The translations under genes and the position numbers were made by a program. Shown here piece by piece: positions 25,802 to 34,310 of a DNA stretch of 64,000 nt. The stretch's first letter is position 1, and the number at the start of each line of letters is the position of its first letter. The stretch spans positions 51,332 through 115,331 of the forward strand of contig JADJXA010000014.1 in the NCBI GenBank assembly GCA_016716065.1, given 5' to 3'. The stretch is from Candidatus Leptovillus gracilis. GTDB lineage: Bacteria > Chloroflexota > Anaerolineae > Promineifilales > Promineifilaceae. The notes beneath the pieces were generated by a model that saw nothing but the letters and a program-made list of their open reading frames with translations, did not search any database and was not told where the DNA came from.

Positions 25802-28800
25802 ATGCTGGAGCTTGACCTGGACCTGGAAGCCGACCTGGGCATCGACACCGTGAAGCAGGCCGAAACCTTCGCCGCCATCCGCGAAGAGTTTAGCATCCCG
25901 GCGCGCAGCGATTTGAACCTGCGCGCCTACAACACCCTGGAAAAGGTGGTGGGCTTCGTCCGCGAAATGCGGCCGGATTTGGCAGCAAGCAGCGAATCGC
26001 CAGCAGCGAGCAGCGAGTCGCCAGTAGCAAGCGCCCCCGTCTCCCCCTCGCCCGCTCTCCCGCTCTCCCCCTCTTCCTCTGCTGATTCCATCGCCAGCCA
26101 GGTCCTCGCCCTGGTGGCCGAGCAAACGGGCTACCCGGAAGACATGCTGGAGATGGACCTGGACATGGAAGCCGACCTGGGCATTGACACGGTGAAACAG
26201 GCGGAAACTTTTGCCGCCATTCGGGAAACCTTTGCCATCCCGGCGCGCAGCGACCTGAACCTGCGCGCCTACAACACCCTGGAAAAGGTGGTAGGCTTCG
26301 TCCGCGAAATGCGACCGGATTTGGCAGCAAGCAGCGAATCGCCAGCAGCGAGCAGCGGATCGCCAGCAGCAAGCGCCCCCGTCTCCCCCTCGCCCGCTCT
26401 CCCGCTCTCCCCCTCTGCCAATTCCATCGCCAGCCAGGTCCTCGCCCTGGTGGCCGAGCAAACTGGCTACCCGGAAGACATGCTGGAACTGGACCTGGAC
26501 ATGGAAGCCGACCTGGGCATTGACACGGTGAAACAGGCGGAAACCTTCGCTGCTATCCGCCAAACCTTCGACATCCCGCGCCGCGACGACCTGAACCTGC
26601 GGGCTTACAACACCCTGGAACGGGTGATCGAGTTTGTGCGCGAAATGCGGCCGGATTTGGCTGTTGGCTCTCAGCCGGAAGTTGTTAGCCAGCCGCCAGC
26701 GGCGCAAGCCCTTGTCACCCCCCCACCGCAGCAACCGCAGGTTGCCCATCCCCTCGCCCCCACATCCGCCTACCGCCTGGAAGACGCCGACATGATGCCG
26801 CGCCGGGTGGCAACGGCCGTGTTACGGCCGTCGCTCGCCCTGTGCAAAGCCACCGGCGTGGTGTTAGATGAAACCAGCCGGGTCATGGTCGCCAGCGACG
26901 AAGGCGGCGTCGGCAAATCCCTCACCGGCCGTCTGCGCAAATTAGGCGTCACGGTGCTGAGCCTGGAAGCCAACAAAGCGACCGACCTGGTAGAAAAGCA
27001 GTTGGCAATCTGGCTGGCCGAGGGGCCGGTGCAGGGCGTCTATTGGCTGCCCGCGCTGGACGCAGAACCGGCCATCGACGAGATGGACCTGGCGACGTGG
27101 CGCGAGTTAAACCGCGTGCGCGTCAAGAATCTCTACGCCACCATGCGCGCCCTCTACGAAGCAGTCAACGCGCCGGGGACCTTCCTGGTGGCGGCGACGC
27201 GCATGGGCGGGCTGCATGGCTACGGGCCGGAAGGCGCGTCGGCTCCGTTGGGCGGCGGCGTGACCGGCTTCAGCAAAGCCTACAAACGAGAACGCCCCGA
27301 CGTGTTGGTGAAGGCTGTGGACTTTGAAGCCAGCCGCAAAACGGCGCAGCCGGCCGACCTGCTCATCGCCGAAACCCTGAGCGACCCTGGCGTGGTGGAA
27401 GTGGGCTACGTGGACGATCAGCGTTTCACGGTGACATTTGTGGAAAAACCGGCGGCCGACGGTTCAACGGGTCTGGCCCTGGGCCGCGACACCGTGTTTG
27501 TGGTGACGGGCGCGGCCGGCGGCATTACCAGTGAAATCATCGCCGATCTGGCGGCCAACAGCGGCGGCGCGTTTTACCTGCTGGATTTGGTGGCCGAACC
27601 ACGTCGGGACGACCGGCGTATCGCCCTGTTCCGCAGCGATAAAGAGGCGTTGAAGCAGGAGTTGATTGAGGAAATGAAAGCGGCCGGGGAGCGCCCCACA
27701 CCGGCGGCCATCGAGAAAAAACTGATGACCATCGAGCGGGACGAGGCAGCGCTGCGAACCATCGAAACGGTAGAAGCGGCCGGCGGTGCGGCCCATTATC
27801 ACAGCGTGAATTTGCTGGATGGGGCGGCGGTAACGGCCGTGATTGAAGATGTGCGCCAGCGATACGGCCGTATAGACGTGCTGGTCCACGCCGGCGGCAT
27901 CGAAATCAGCAAAATTCTGCCGGACAAACCGGCCGAACAATTCAACCTGGTCTACGACATCAAAGCCGATGGCTTCTTTAGCTTGCTGAACGCCGCCAAA
28001 GGGCTGCCCATCGGCGCGACGGTGGTCTTTAGCTCGGTGGCCGGCCGCTTTGGCAACAACGGCCAGACCGACTACAGCGCCGCCAACGACCTGTTGTGCA
28101 AGCTTACCAGCAGCCTGCGTACCACCCGGCCAGACACCAAAGGCATCGCCATAGATTGGACGGCCTGGGGCGGCATCGGCATGGCTTCGCGCGGCTCGCT
28201 GCCCAAGATTATGGCAATGGCCGGGATAGACATGCTGCCGCCAGAGGCGGGCGTGCCAACCGTGCGCCGCGAACTGGTGGCCGGTGCCTTCAGGGGTGAG
28301 ATTGTCGTGGGCGGCGCGCTGGGTATGATGGCCGCCGAGTATGACGAGACGGGCGGCCTGGATTTGGCGAAGGCAGAAGAGTTTTTAACGCAGAGGCGCA
28401 AAGGCGCAGAGTTACTGATGATTGGTGAGGTGAAAGCGGCGAAGTTGTATGGCGGGTTGCAGGTGGAGACGACGCTGGACCCGGCGGTGCAGCCATTTTT
28501 GTTTGACCATGCGCCAGACGAGGGCACGCCCTGGCTGCCCGGCGTGATGGCCACGGAAGCGCTGGCTGAGTTGGCGACGGTGTTGGTTCCGGGGTATGCA
28601 GTAACGGCCGTTACCGATGAACAGATGTCTGGCGCGTTTAAGTTCTTCCGCAACGAGCCGCGCACACTGCACCTGAACGCCATCATCAGCCCGGCCGGTG
28701 ACGGGCAACTGGTGGCCGCGACTACCTTGCGCTCGATTACGCCACCGGCGCGGGAAGGCTTGCCGCAGCGCGAACAGCAGCACTTTGCCGCCAACGTCTG

Positions 28801-29269
28801 GCTGGCGACGGCCGCGCCGACGACGCCCGCCATCACCTTTACGCCGCCAGCGGTGGGCAGTTTGCCGACAACGGCGAGCGAGATTTACAAAGTGTTCTTC
28901 CACGGACCGGCCTATCAGGTGTTGGCCGGGGCCAAGGTGGAGGGGATGACGGCCGTTGGCCTGATGGCCGACAATCTGCCGCCCAACACCCATCCAGCCG
29001 ACGCCAAAACGCTGCTGGCCCCGCGCCTGGTGGAGTTGTGCTTCCAACTGGCGGCGCTGTGGAACCTGGAAACGCAAAACGCGATGGGCTTCCCGCTCGG
29101 CTTTGCCTCTGTCACTGCCTATCGCCAGCCGGAAGAAGCGGCCGGACGGCGGTTGTATGCTCTGCTAAACACGGCCGATGGCGAACATTTCGATGTGCAG
29201 GTGGTGGACGAAACTGGTCAGGTCTACGTGGCTCTGCGGCAGTACCGCACCGTCGCCAGACCCGGCTAA
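25802..29269 (+). CDS. Synthase C-terminal part: ACP(x3)-KR-DH
   Basis: 1155 residues; the first Met is internal to the second ACP, because frame is lost just upstream. Three ACPs follow at about 340-bp spacing, each with Thr at the carrier site (codons 25847, 26189, 26525). From about residue 540 a ketoreductase has VTGAAGGITSEI and the Ser/Tyr pair F-S-S-V-A-G...D-Y-S-A-A-N (Tyr about 757), including the long helical insert common in PfaA-type KRs. A dehydratase of double-hotdog type follows (about 880-1150), with DHAPDEGTPWLPGVM and FHGPAYQVL. No enoyl reductase is seen. It would elongate, reduce and dehydrate acyl chains on the ACPs. Linkers contain short tandem DNA repeats. The PPTase gene follows directly. 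Confidence 0.9.
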   Translation: MLELDLDLEADLGIDTVKQAETFAAIREEFSIPARSDLNLRAYNTLEKVVGFVREMRPDLAASSESPAASSESPVASAPVSPSPALPLSPSSSADSIASQVLALVAEQTGYPEDMLEMDLDMEADLGIDTVKQAETFAAIRETFAIPARSDLNLRAYNTLEKVVGFVREMRPDLAASSESPAASSGSPAASAPVSPSPALPLSPSANSIASQVLALVAEQTGYPEDMLELDLDMEADLGIDTVKQAETFAAIRQTFDIPRRDDLNLRAYNTLERVIEFVREMRPDLAVGSQPEVVSQPPAAQALVTPPPQQPQVAHPLAPTSAYRLEDADMMPRRVATAVLRPSLALCKATGVVLDETSRVMVASDEGGVGKSLTGRLRKLGVTVLSLEANKATDLVEKQLAIWLAEGPVQGVYWLPALDAEPAIDEMDLATWRELNRVRVKNLYATMRALYEAVNAPGTFLVAATRMGGLHGYGPEGASAPLGGGVTGFSKAYKRERPDVLVKAVDFEASRKTAQPADLLIAETLSDPGVVEVGYVDDQRFTVTFVEKPAADGSTGLALGRDTVFVVTGAAGGITSEIIADLAANSGGAFYLLDLVAEPRRDDRRIALFRSDKEALKQELIEEMKAAGERPTPAAIEKKLMTIERDEAALRTIETVEAAGGAAHYHSVNLLDGAAVTAVIEDVRQRYGRIDVLVHAGGIEISKILPDKPAEQFNLVYDIKADGFFSLLNAAKGLPIGATVVFSSVAGRFGNNGQTDYSAANDLLCKLTSSLRTTRPDTKGIAIDWTAWGGIGMASRGSLPKIMAMAGIDMLPPEAGVPTVRRELVAGAFRGEIVVGGALGMMAAEYDETGGLDLAKAEEFLTQRRKGAELLMIGEVKAAKLYGGLQVETTLDPAVQPFLFDHAPDEGTPWLPGVMATEALAELATVLVPGYAVTAVTDEQMSGAFKFFRNEPRTLHLNAIISPAGDGQLVAATTLRSITPPAREGLPQREQQHFAANVWLATAAPTTPAITFTPPAVGSLPTTASEIYKVFFHGPAYQVLAGAKVEGMTAVGLMADNLPPNTHPADAKTLLAPRLVELCFQLAALWNLETQNAMGFPLGFASVTAYRQPEEAAGRRLYALLNTADGEHFDVQVVDETGQVYVALRQYRTVARPG

Positions 29270-29352
29270 ATTGTGAATTGTGAATGAAGAATTGTGAATT
29301 GTGAAGTATCAGACAATTCACAATACAAACATCATAATTCAAACTTCACAAT
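29270..29352. repeat. AATTGTGAA short tandem repeats, inverted arms
   Basis: Tandem AATTGTGAA units follow the synthase stop, then inverted TTCACAATT-type copies up to just before the PPTase start. The arms can pair. This DNA is open in the PPTase frame, which is why the true start is placed after it. Confidence 0.8.
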
Positions 29353-29356
29353 TCTC

Positions 29357-30121
29357 ATGATTCATTGGCTGGTCCAATCTTCAGATCATTCACCAGACTT
29401 CCAGGTTGGCGCGCCGTTAGGCGGCGTGCTGCATCCTGGCGAGCAGGCCAAGTTGGCGACGCTGAAGACGGAGAAGCGGCGGCGGGACTGGCTGTTGGGC
29501 CGCTGGACGGCCAAGCGCCTGATTCAGAGCATTGTCCAGGAGCATCTGGCGCAGACGTTGGCGCTGCCAGCGATTGAAATACGCAACGGCAGCAAGGGCG
29601 ACCCGGTTGTTAATGGTCAATTGTCAATGGTTAATGGTCAATGGTCCACCGACAACGGGCAGTCGTCTATTGACAATCTGCAGGCGTTTTTGACTTTGTC
29701 TATCAGCCATGCGCATGGTCATGCGTTTTGCGCGGTGGTGGAACGGCCGCATTGGCCCATTGGCGCGGATATTGAGTGGGTGGAGCAGCGCTCGCCGGTG
29801 TTTGTGGCCGATTATTTCACGGCGGCGGAGCAGGCGCTGGTGGCCCAGGCGGCCGATGAAGCGATGCGTGATGTGTTGGTAACGGCCGTGTGGAGCGCCA
29901 AAGAAGCGGTCTTAAAAGCGCTGCACCTGGGGTTGACGGTGGACACCTGTTCTGTGGAATGTCTGATTGAACCGGTGGCGCAACGGCCGTCTGCCTGGAC
30001 GCCGTTTGTGGTGCGCTGCGATAACGGCCGTTTGCCCCAACCGGCTCCCCAGTTCAGCGGTTGGTGGCGCACCTGGGAAAATTTTGTGTTGACATTGGTG
30101 GTCGAGGAAGAGGGTGGATAG
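29357..30121 (+). CDS. Sfp-type 4'-phosphopantetheinyl transferase
   Basis: 254 residues from the ATG at 29357 (MIHWLVQSSD); sequence upstream in frame is only repeat DNA. Motifs in order are RNGSKGDPVV, the LSISHAHGHAFCAVV segment, IGADIEWVEQRSP (Mg-binding Asp/Glu) and WSAKEAVLKAL (catalytic W-S-x-K-E-A). It moves the phosphopantetheine arm from CoA to a carrier protein and almost surely serves the adjacent ACPs, whose acceptor residue is Thr. Between KGDP and LSISH an extra 25-residue loop (V-N-G-Q-L-S-M-V-N-G-Q...) is encoded by a short tandem repeat. Confidence 0.9.
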   Translation: MIHWLVQSSDHSPDFQVGAPLGGVLHPGEQAKLATLKTEKRRRDWLLGRWTAKRLIQSIVQEHLAQTLALPAIEIRNGSKGDPVVNGQLSMVNGQWSTDNGQSSIDNLQAFLTLSISHAHGHAFCAVVERPHWPIGADIEWVEQRSPVFVADYFTAAEQALVAQAADEAMRDVLVTAVWSAKEAVLKALHLGLTVDTCSVECLIEPVAQRPSAWTPFVVRCDNGRLPQPAPQFSGWWRTWENFVLTLVVEEEGG

Positions 30122-30183
30122 TTGGCTGAACGCCGGCCAACAAACAAATCTGTTAACAACTCCAAACGAGAGGAGCAGCTATT

Positions 30184-31731
30184 ATGGTTCGAGAAATGGA
30201 TGATTATCTACAGGATTTGCGTCAGCGGAAGACGATAGCTCTGGGCACAGAGGAAGAAGCTGAACGGCAGCACAGCAAAGGGCGACTGACGGCCCGCGAA
30301 CGCATTGACCTGTTGTTTGACCCCGGCACGTTTGAGGAGATAGATTCGTTGGTGCTGCCCCGGTTTGAGACCTATCTGGGCGGAAAAGAGTCCCGCTATG
30401 GCGATGGCGTGGTGACCGGTTTCGGGTTGATAAACGGCCGTCACGTCTTCATCGCCGCCCAAGATGTCTCCGTCATGGGTGGGTCGTTGGGTGAAATGCA
30501 CGCCAACAAAATCGTCAAAGCGATGCGCATGGCGCTGCAATATGGCGCACCCTTCATCGCCCTCAACGATTCCGGCGGCGCGCGCATCCAGGAAGGCGTG
30601 GACAGCCTCGGCGGCTACGCCCGTATCTTCGACGCCAACTGCGAAGCCTCTGGCGTGATTCCCCAACTCTCCCTCATCATGGGGCCGTGCGCTGGTGGCG
30701 CTGTTTACTCCCCTGCGCTCACCGATTTTGTGTTCATGACCCAAAACAGCTTCATGTTCATCACCGGCCCAGACGTGGTCAAATCAGTCATGCAAGAGAA
30801 CGTCAGCCTGGAAGACCTGGGCGGCGGCCTGATCCACAGCCACGAAAGCGGCGTTTGCCACTTTCTTACCCCCGATGATCGCGCCTGCCTGAACCGCACA
30901 CGGCAGCTTCTCAGCTATTTGCCCTCCAACAACAAAGAAGACCCGCCCTACATCCCGCCGGTAGATGATCCCAACCGGCGCTGCCCGGAACTGGAAACCA
31001 TCGTCCCGACCGATCCCCATAAACCGTATGACGTGCATCAAGTCATTCATAGTATTGTAGATGATGGCGCATTTTTTGAAGTCCATCAGTTGTGGGCTGA
31101 GAATATGGTGGTTGGTTTTGCCCGGCTCAATGGCTGGGTGATCGGCATCGTCGCCAATCAGCCGATGGTTCTGGCGGGCTGCATAGACATCAAGGCCTCC
31201 ATTAAGACGGCCCACTTCATTCGCATTTGCGACGCTTACAATATCCCAATCCTGACACTGCAAGATGTGCCCGGCTTCTTGCCCGGTACCGATCAGGAGT
31301 ATGGCGGCATCATCCGCAATGGGGCGCGCATGATTTACGCTTACAGCGAGGCGACTGTGCCCAAGCTGATGGTTATTTTGCGTAAAAGTTATGGTGGCGC
31401 ATACTGCGTGATGAGCAGCAAAGGGCTGCGCGGCGATTTGCTCTACGCCTGGCCCAATGCCGAGATCGCTGTGATGGGCGCGGAAGGGGCGGTGAACATC
31501 CTTTTCCGGCGCGAACTGAAGGCGGCGCAGGATTCCAAAGCGGAACGAGAGAAATTGGTAGACAACTACGAACGCAATTTCAACAATCCTTACGTCGCCG
31601 CGTCGCGGGGTCTGATTGACGAGGTGATCGAGCCAAAAGACACCCGACGCATCTTGATCCGCGCTCTGGAAGTCTCTTTGTCTAAACGCGAACGGCATGT
31701 GCCGCGGAAGCACGGGATTTCGCCGATGTAG
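30184..31731 (+). CDS. Acyl-CoA carboxylase carboxyltransferase (beta) subunit
   Basis: 515 residues of the PccB/AccD5 type. The two crotonase-like halves have LNDSGGARIQEGVDSLGGYA and MGPCAGGAVYSPALTDF in the first, and QDVPGFLPGTDQEYGGIIRNGA with RKSYGGAYCVMSSKG in the second; these form the two oxyanion holes. It transfers CO2 from carboxybiotin to acetyl- or propionyl-CoA. A GAGAGGAG site lies upstream. With the next two genes it forms a complete carboxylase placed directly after the synthase and PPTase, so making malonyl- or methylmalonyl-CoA for the synthase is the likely job. Confidence 0.93.
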   Translation: MVREMDDYLQDLRQRKTIALGTEEEAERQHSKGRLTARERIDLLFDPGTFEEIDSLVLPRFETYLGGKESRYGDGVVTGFGLINGRHVFIAAQDVSVMGGSLGEMHANKIVKAMRMALQYGAPFIALNDSGGARIQEGVDSLGGYARIFDANCEASGVIPQLSLIMGPCAGGAVYSPALTDFVFMTQNSFMFITGPDVVKSVMQENVSLEDLGGGLIHSHESGVCHFLTPDDRACLNRTRQLLSYLPSNNKEDPPYIPPVDDPNRRCPELETIVPTDPHKPYDVHQVIHSIVDDGAFFEVHQLWAENMVVGFARLNGWVIGIVANQPMVLAGCIDIKASIKTAHFIRICDAYNIPILTLQDVPGFLPGTDQEYGGIIRNGARMIYAYSEATVPKLMVILRKSYGGAYCVMSSKGLRGDLLYAWPNAEIAVMGAEGAVNILFRRELKAAQDSKAEREKLVDNYERNFNNPYVAASRGLIDEVIEPKDTRRILIRALEVSLSKRERHVPRKHGISPM

Positions 31732-31803
31732 TGGTGGGGAGTGGATAGTTGGGAGTTGGGAGTTGATAGTTGGTTAGCCCGCAAACTAACCAACCGACCA
31801 ACG
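31730..31803. repeat. GTTGGGAGTT-type short tandem repeat
   Basis: Degenerate GGGAGTTG/GATAGTTG units followed by inverted CAAACTAACCAACC units fill the 80-bp gap between carboxylase genes. Confidence 0.75.
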
Positions 31804-31813
31804 AGGAGCATGT

Positions 31814-33292
31814 ATGTTCAAGAAGATTTTGATCGCCAATCGTGGCGAAATTGCGACCCGGATTATTATGACCTGCCGCGAGATGGGTTTGTATGCCATT
31901 GCGTTGTATGAGGCGCCAGACCAGGGTTCGCGGCATGTGCGTATTGCTGACGAATGTGTGTTATTGGATTCGCCCAGGGGATTTTTGGATCAGGAAGCAA
32001 TTTTGCGTATTGCCCAGGAGGTTGGAGCTGAGGCAATCCACCCTGGTTATGGCTATCTGGCGGAAGAGCCAGATTTTGTGGCGGCGTGTGGGGCGGCGGG
32101 GATTGTGTTTGTGGGGCCGGGTACGGCCGTTTTGCACACCCTGCGCAATAAAATTGAAGCCCTGGCCAAAGCGCGCGCTGCCGGTTTCCCGGTGGTAGAT
32201 TACGCGCCCGTCTCCTTCGATGAAGGAGATTTTAAGGCGCTAGAAGTAGCCGCGGAGATGATTGGTTATCCGCTGGTGGTGAAATCGTGCAGCGGCGGGC
32301 GTGGGTTGGCCGAGCGGCTGTTAAAAAGCCCCCTTTATTTGGAAGCAACGGTGGAGCGGGCGCAAATGGAGTCGCAGGCGCTGTATGGCAACCGGCGCGT
32401 CTATCTGGAGAAGGCGATCTTGCCCGCGCACCAGATTGGCGTGCAGATTTTGGCTGACAAACAAGGCAACATTATCCACCTGGGCGAGCGGGAAGGCTCG
32501 CTGCAATACAGCAGCCGCAAAGTGGTGGAGGAAGCCCCGGCGCCCTGCCTGACACAGGCTTTGCGCGAAAGAATCTGGGCAGCGGCCGTTGGCATTGCCC
32601 GGCTGTTCCATTATGAAAACGCCGGCACGGTGGAGTTTCTGGTGGATGGCGACGGGAACTTTTATTTTACCGAGATTAAAGCGCGTATTCAGGTGGAACA
32701 TCCACTGACGGAGATGGTGACACGTCTGGACCTGGTGCGTGAACAAATTCGCATTGCGGCCGGCGAGCCGTTGGGACAGACGCAAGCCGATGTGCGGCTG
32801 GACGGATGGGCGATTTTGTGCCGGATTCATGCCGAGGACCCCTGGCGGCGGCTGCCCAGCCCTGGCCAGATGCGGCGGGTACGGCTGCCGGGCGGCCCTG
32901 AAGTGCGGGTGGATACCTACGTGTATTCAGAATGTGATGTCCCGGCCAAGTATGATTCGTTGATCGCCAAACTGACAGTTTGGGGTGAAGACCGGGAACA
33001 ATGTCTGGCGCGGGTGCGGCGGGCAGTGGAAGATTTCCAGTTGGTGGGCACACCCACCAATCTGCCGCTGTTGCAGCATGTGTTGTGTTCGGAGGCGTTT
33101 GCACACGGCCGTTATGACACAAATCTACTTACCACCGAATTCACCTGTGAACCACAGCGCGAATCTTACTTTAGCGACCTGGCGGTGATTGCGGCCATGT
33201 TGTATGTGCGGCGCAACCAGATGTTCCGCCCCAGTGTGCCGCCACGCGCCTTAAACGCCTGGCATCAGGACAGCCGGAGATTGCCAGAGTAA
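31814..33292 (+). CDS. Biotin carboxylase subunit with altered ATP-site residues
   Basis: 492 residues with the AccC-type order: NRGEIATRI at the N-terminus, ATP-grasp core and biotin-carboxylase C-terminal domain. Several normally fixed motifs differ. The glycine-rich loop reads KSCSGGRGLAERL (usual form has four to five Gly), the CSxQRRHQK block reads GSLQYSSRK, and the EMNTRLQVEH block reads EIKARIQVEH, placing Lys where a metal-binding Asn is expected. The paralogue at 34699-36717 has the standard residues. Either this is a divergent clade or activity is changed. A GAGGAG site precedes the ATG; partners are the adjacent carboxyltransferase and BCCP genes. Confidence 0.88.
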   Translation: MFKKILIANRGEIATRIIMTCREMGLYAIALYEAPDQGSRHVRIADECVLLDSPRGFLDQEAILRIAQEVGAEAIHPGYGYLAEEPDFVAACGAAGIVFVGPGTAVLHTLRNKIEALAKARAAGFPVVDYAPVSFDEGDFKALEVAAEMIGYPLVVKSCSGGRGLAERLLKSPLYLEATVERAQMESQALYGNRRVYLEKAILPAHQIGVQILADKQGNIIHLGEREGSLQYSSRKVVEEAPAPCLTQALRERIWAAAVGIARLFHYENAGTVEFLVDGDGNFYFTEIKARIQVEHPLTEMVTRLDLVREQIRIAAGEPLGQTQADVRLDGWAILCRIHAEDPWRRLPSPGQMRRVRLPGGPEVRVDTYVYSECDVPAKYDSLIAKLTVWGEDREQCLARVRRAVEDFQLVGTPTNLPLLQHVLCSEAFAHGRYDTNLLTTEFTCEPQRESYFSDLAVIAAMLYVRRNQMFRPSVPPRALNAWHQDSRRLPE

Positions 33293-33333
33293 TAGCTGTT
33301 AGCTATGAGCTGCTGCCTGGAAGAGAGGGTTTG

Positions 33334-33834
33334 ATGCATAAATTAGCCGTCACGATTGACGATCAGATGTATGAAATTGAAGCCAGTGTATTTCCGCAAA
33401 ACGAAGAGACGTTTACGCTGAAGGTGAATGGGCAGCCGGTTACGGTGCGCATTCCAGAATTAGCAGCGGCGTTTTTGGAGATGGAGTGGATGGTGGTAGA
33501 CGGCCGTCCGTATGAAGTAACTTTCCACCCTAAACTGGACTGGATTAAAGCCTATGGTGGTTTGCACACACTGGAAGTGCGCGATATGGTTGGCGCAGCC
33601 GTGCCGCCGGTTGGCAGCAGCGACGGCCGTGTCAAAGCGCCCATCCCCGGCCTGATCACCCGCGTCATGGTGAGCAAAGGACAAAACGTGGAAGTGGGTG
33701 AACCGCTGCTCATTCTGGAAGCGATGAAGATGGAAAATGAGATTCGCGCCCCACGCGCCGGGGTGGTTACGGCGCTGCCAGTGGAGATAAATCAGACGGT
33801 ATTGCGCGAGCAGGTATTGGTGGAGATTGGGTAA
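33334..33834 (+). CDS. Biotin carboxyl carrier protein
   Basis: 166 residues from the ATG at 33334; an in-frame TTG directly precedes it. The N-terminal half (about 1-80) is a beta-rich region as in acyl-CoA carboxylase linkers, and the C-terminal biotinyl domain (about 92-166) carries ILEAMKMENEIRAPRAG with the biotinylated Lys near residue 133. It shuttles carboxybiotin between the two preceding subunits. It ends the plus-strand lipid run and is followed by a strong terminator. Confidence 0.92.
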   Translation: MHKLAVTIDDQMYEIEASVFPQNEETFTLKVNGQPVTVRIPELAAAFLEMEWMVVDGRPYEVTFHPKLDWIKAYGGLHTLEVRDMVGAAVPPVGSSDGRVKAPIPGLITRVMVSKGQNVEVGEPLLILEAMKMENEIRAPRAGVVTALPVEINQTVLREQVLVEIG

Positions 33835-33906
33835 ACGGCCGTATACCGTATTCTGTTGGTTGTTATTTCCGCCTTTGGGCGGGTAACTTTTTGGCGACGA
33901 TGCAGG

Positions 33907-33946
33907 CGTCACGGCCGTTTGGGAACGGCCGTGACGTTTTGCTTTT
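33907..33946 (+). terminator. Terminator built from two ACGGCCGT copies
   Basis: CGTCACGGCCGTT pairs perfectly with its complement across a 4-nt loop (13-bp stem), followed by TTTTGCTTTT. It lies 72 bp beyond the BCCP stop. Both arms contain the abundant window-wide palindrome. Confidence 0.75.
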
Positions 33947-33982
33947 AGCCGTCATTCCATATCAAGATCAGCTTGTGGTTTG

Positions 33983-34024
33983 CAAATGGCCGATTGCGGT
34001 TTGCATTTTGCAATCGGCCATTTG
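33983..34024. promoter_or_regulatory. 15-bp inverted repeat upstream of RelE-type toxin
   Basis: CAAATGGCCGATTGC (33983-33997) and its perfect complement (34010-34024) flank a 12-bp spacer, 33 bp before the toxin GTG. Position suits an autoregulatory operator of the toxin-antitoxin operon. Confidence 0.45.
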
Positions 34025-34056
34025 AAATTTCGTTCCCGTTATGCTAACACAGTCTC

Positions 34057-34308
34057 GTGTACCGCATTGTTTTCACAAAGCAGGCTGACAAAACCTTAAG
34101 AAAGCTGCCTCGCCCGGCAGCACAGCTTCTTGCTGAAAAGCTGTCGTTGCTGGCGAAAAACCCCTACGCCAACCACAACAACGTCACTAAATTGCAGAAT
34201 AGAGAGGGGTATCGCCTCCGGGTAGGCGACTGGCGAGTGATTTACGATGTAATAGACGACGAGTTGGTCGTCCTGGTGTTAAAAATCGGACCTCGTGGGA
34301 GTGTGTAG
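34057..34308 (+). CDS. RelE/ParE superfamily toxin
   Basis: 83 residues starting at GTG. The fold is recognisable from YRIVFTKQADKTLRKLP at the start, the middle NVTKLQNREGYRLRVGDWRVIYDV and the terminal V-L-K-I-G-P-R-G. RelE-type toxins cut mRNA at the ribosome; ParE types poison gyrase. The RLRVGDWRVIY core fits RelE. Two bases separate it from the XRE gene, giving toxin-first order as in HigBA-like systems. Confidence 0.88.
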   Translation: MYRIVFTKQADKTLRKLPRPAAQLLAEKLSLLAKNPYANHNNVTKLQNREGYRLRVGDWRVIYDVIDDELVVLVLKIGPRGSV

Positions 34309-34310
34309 GA

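Noticed and set aside
29294..29356. Upstream start for the PPTase
   Set aside because: The residues are encoded by AATTGTGAA repeats; the PPTase fold begins at 29357.
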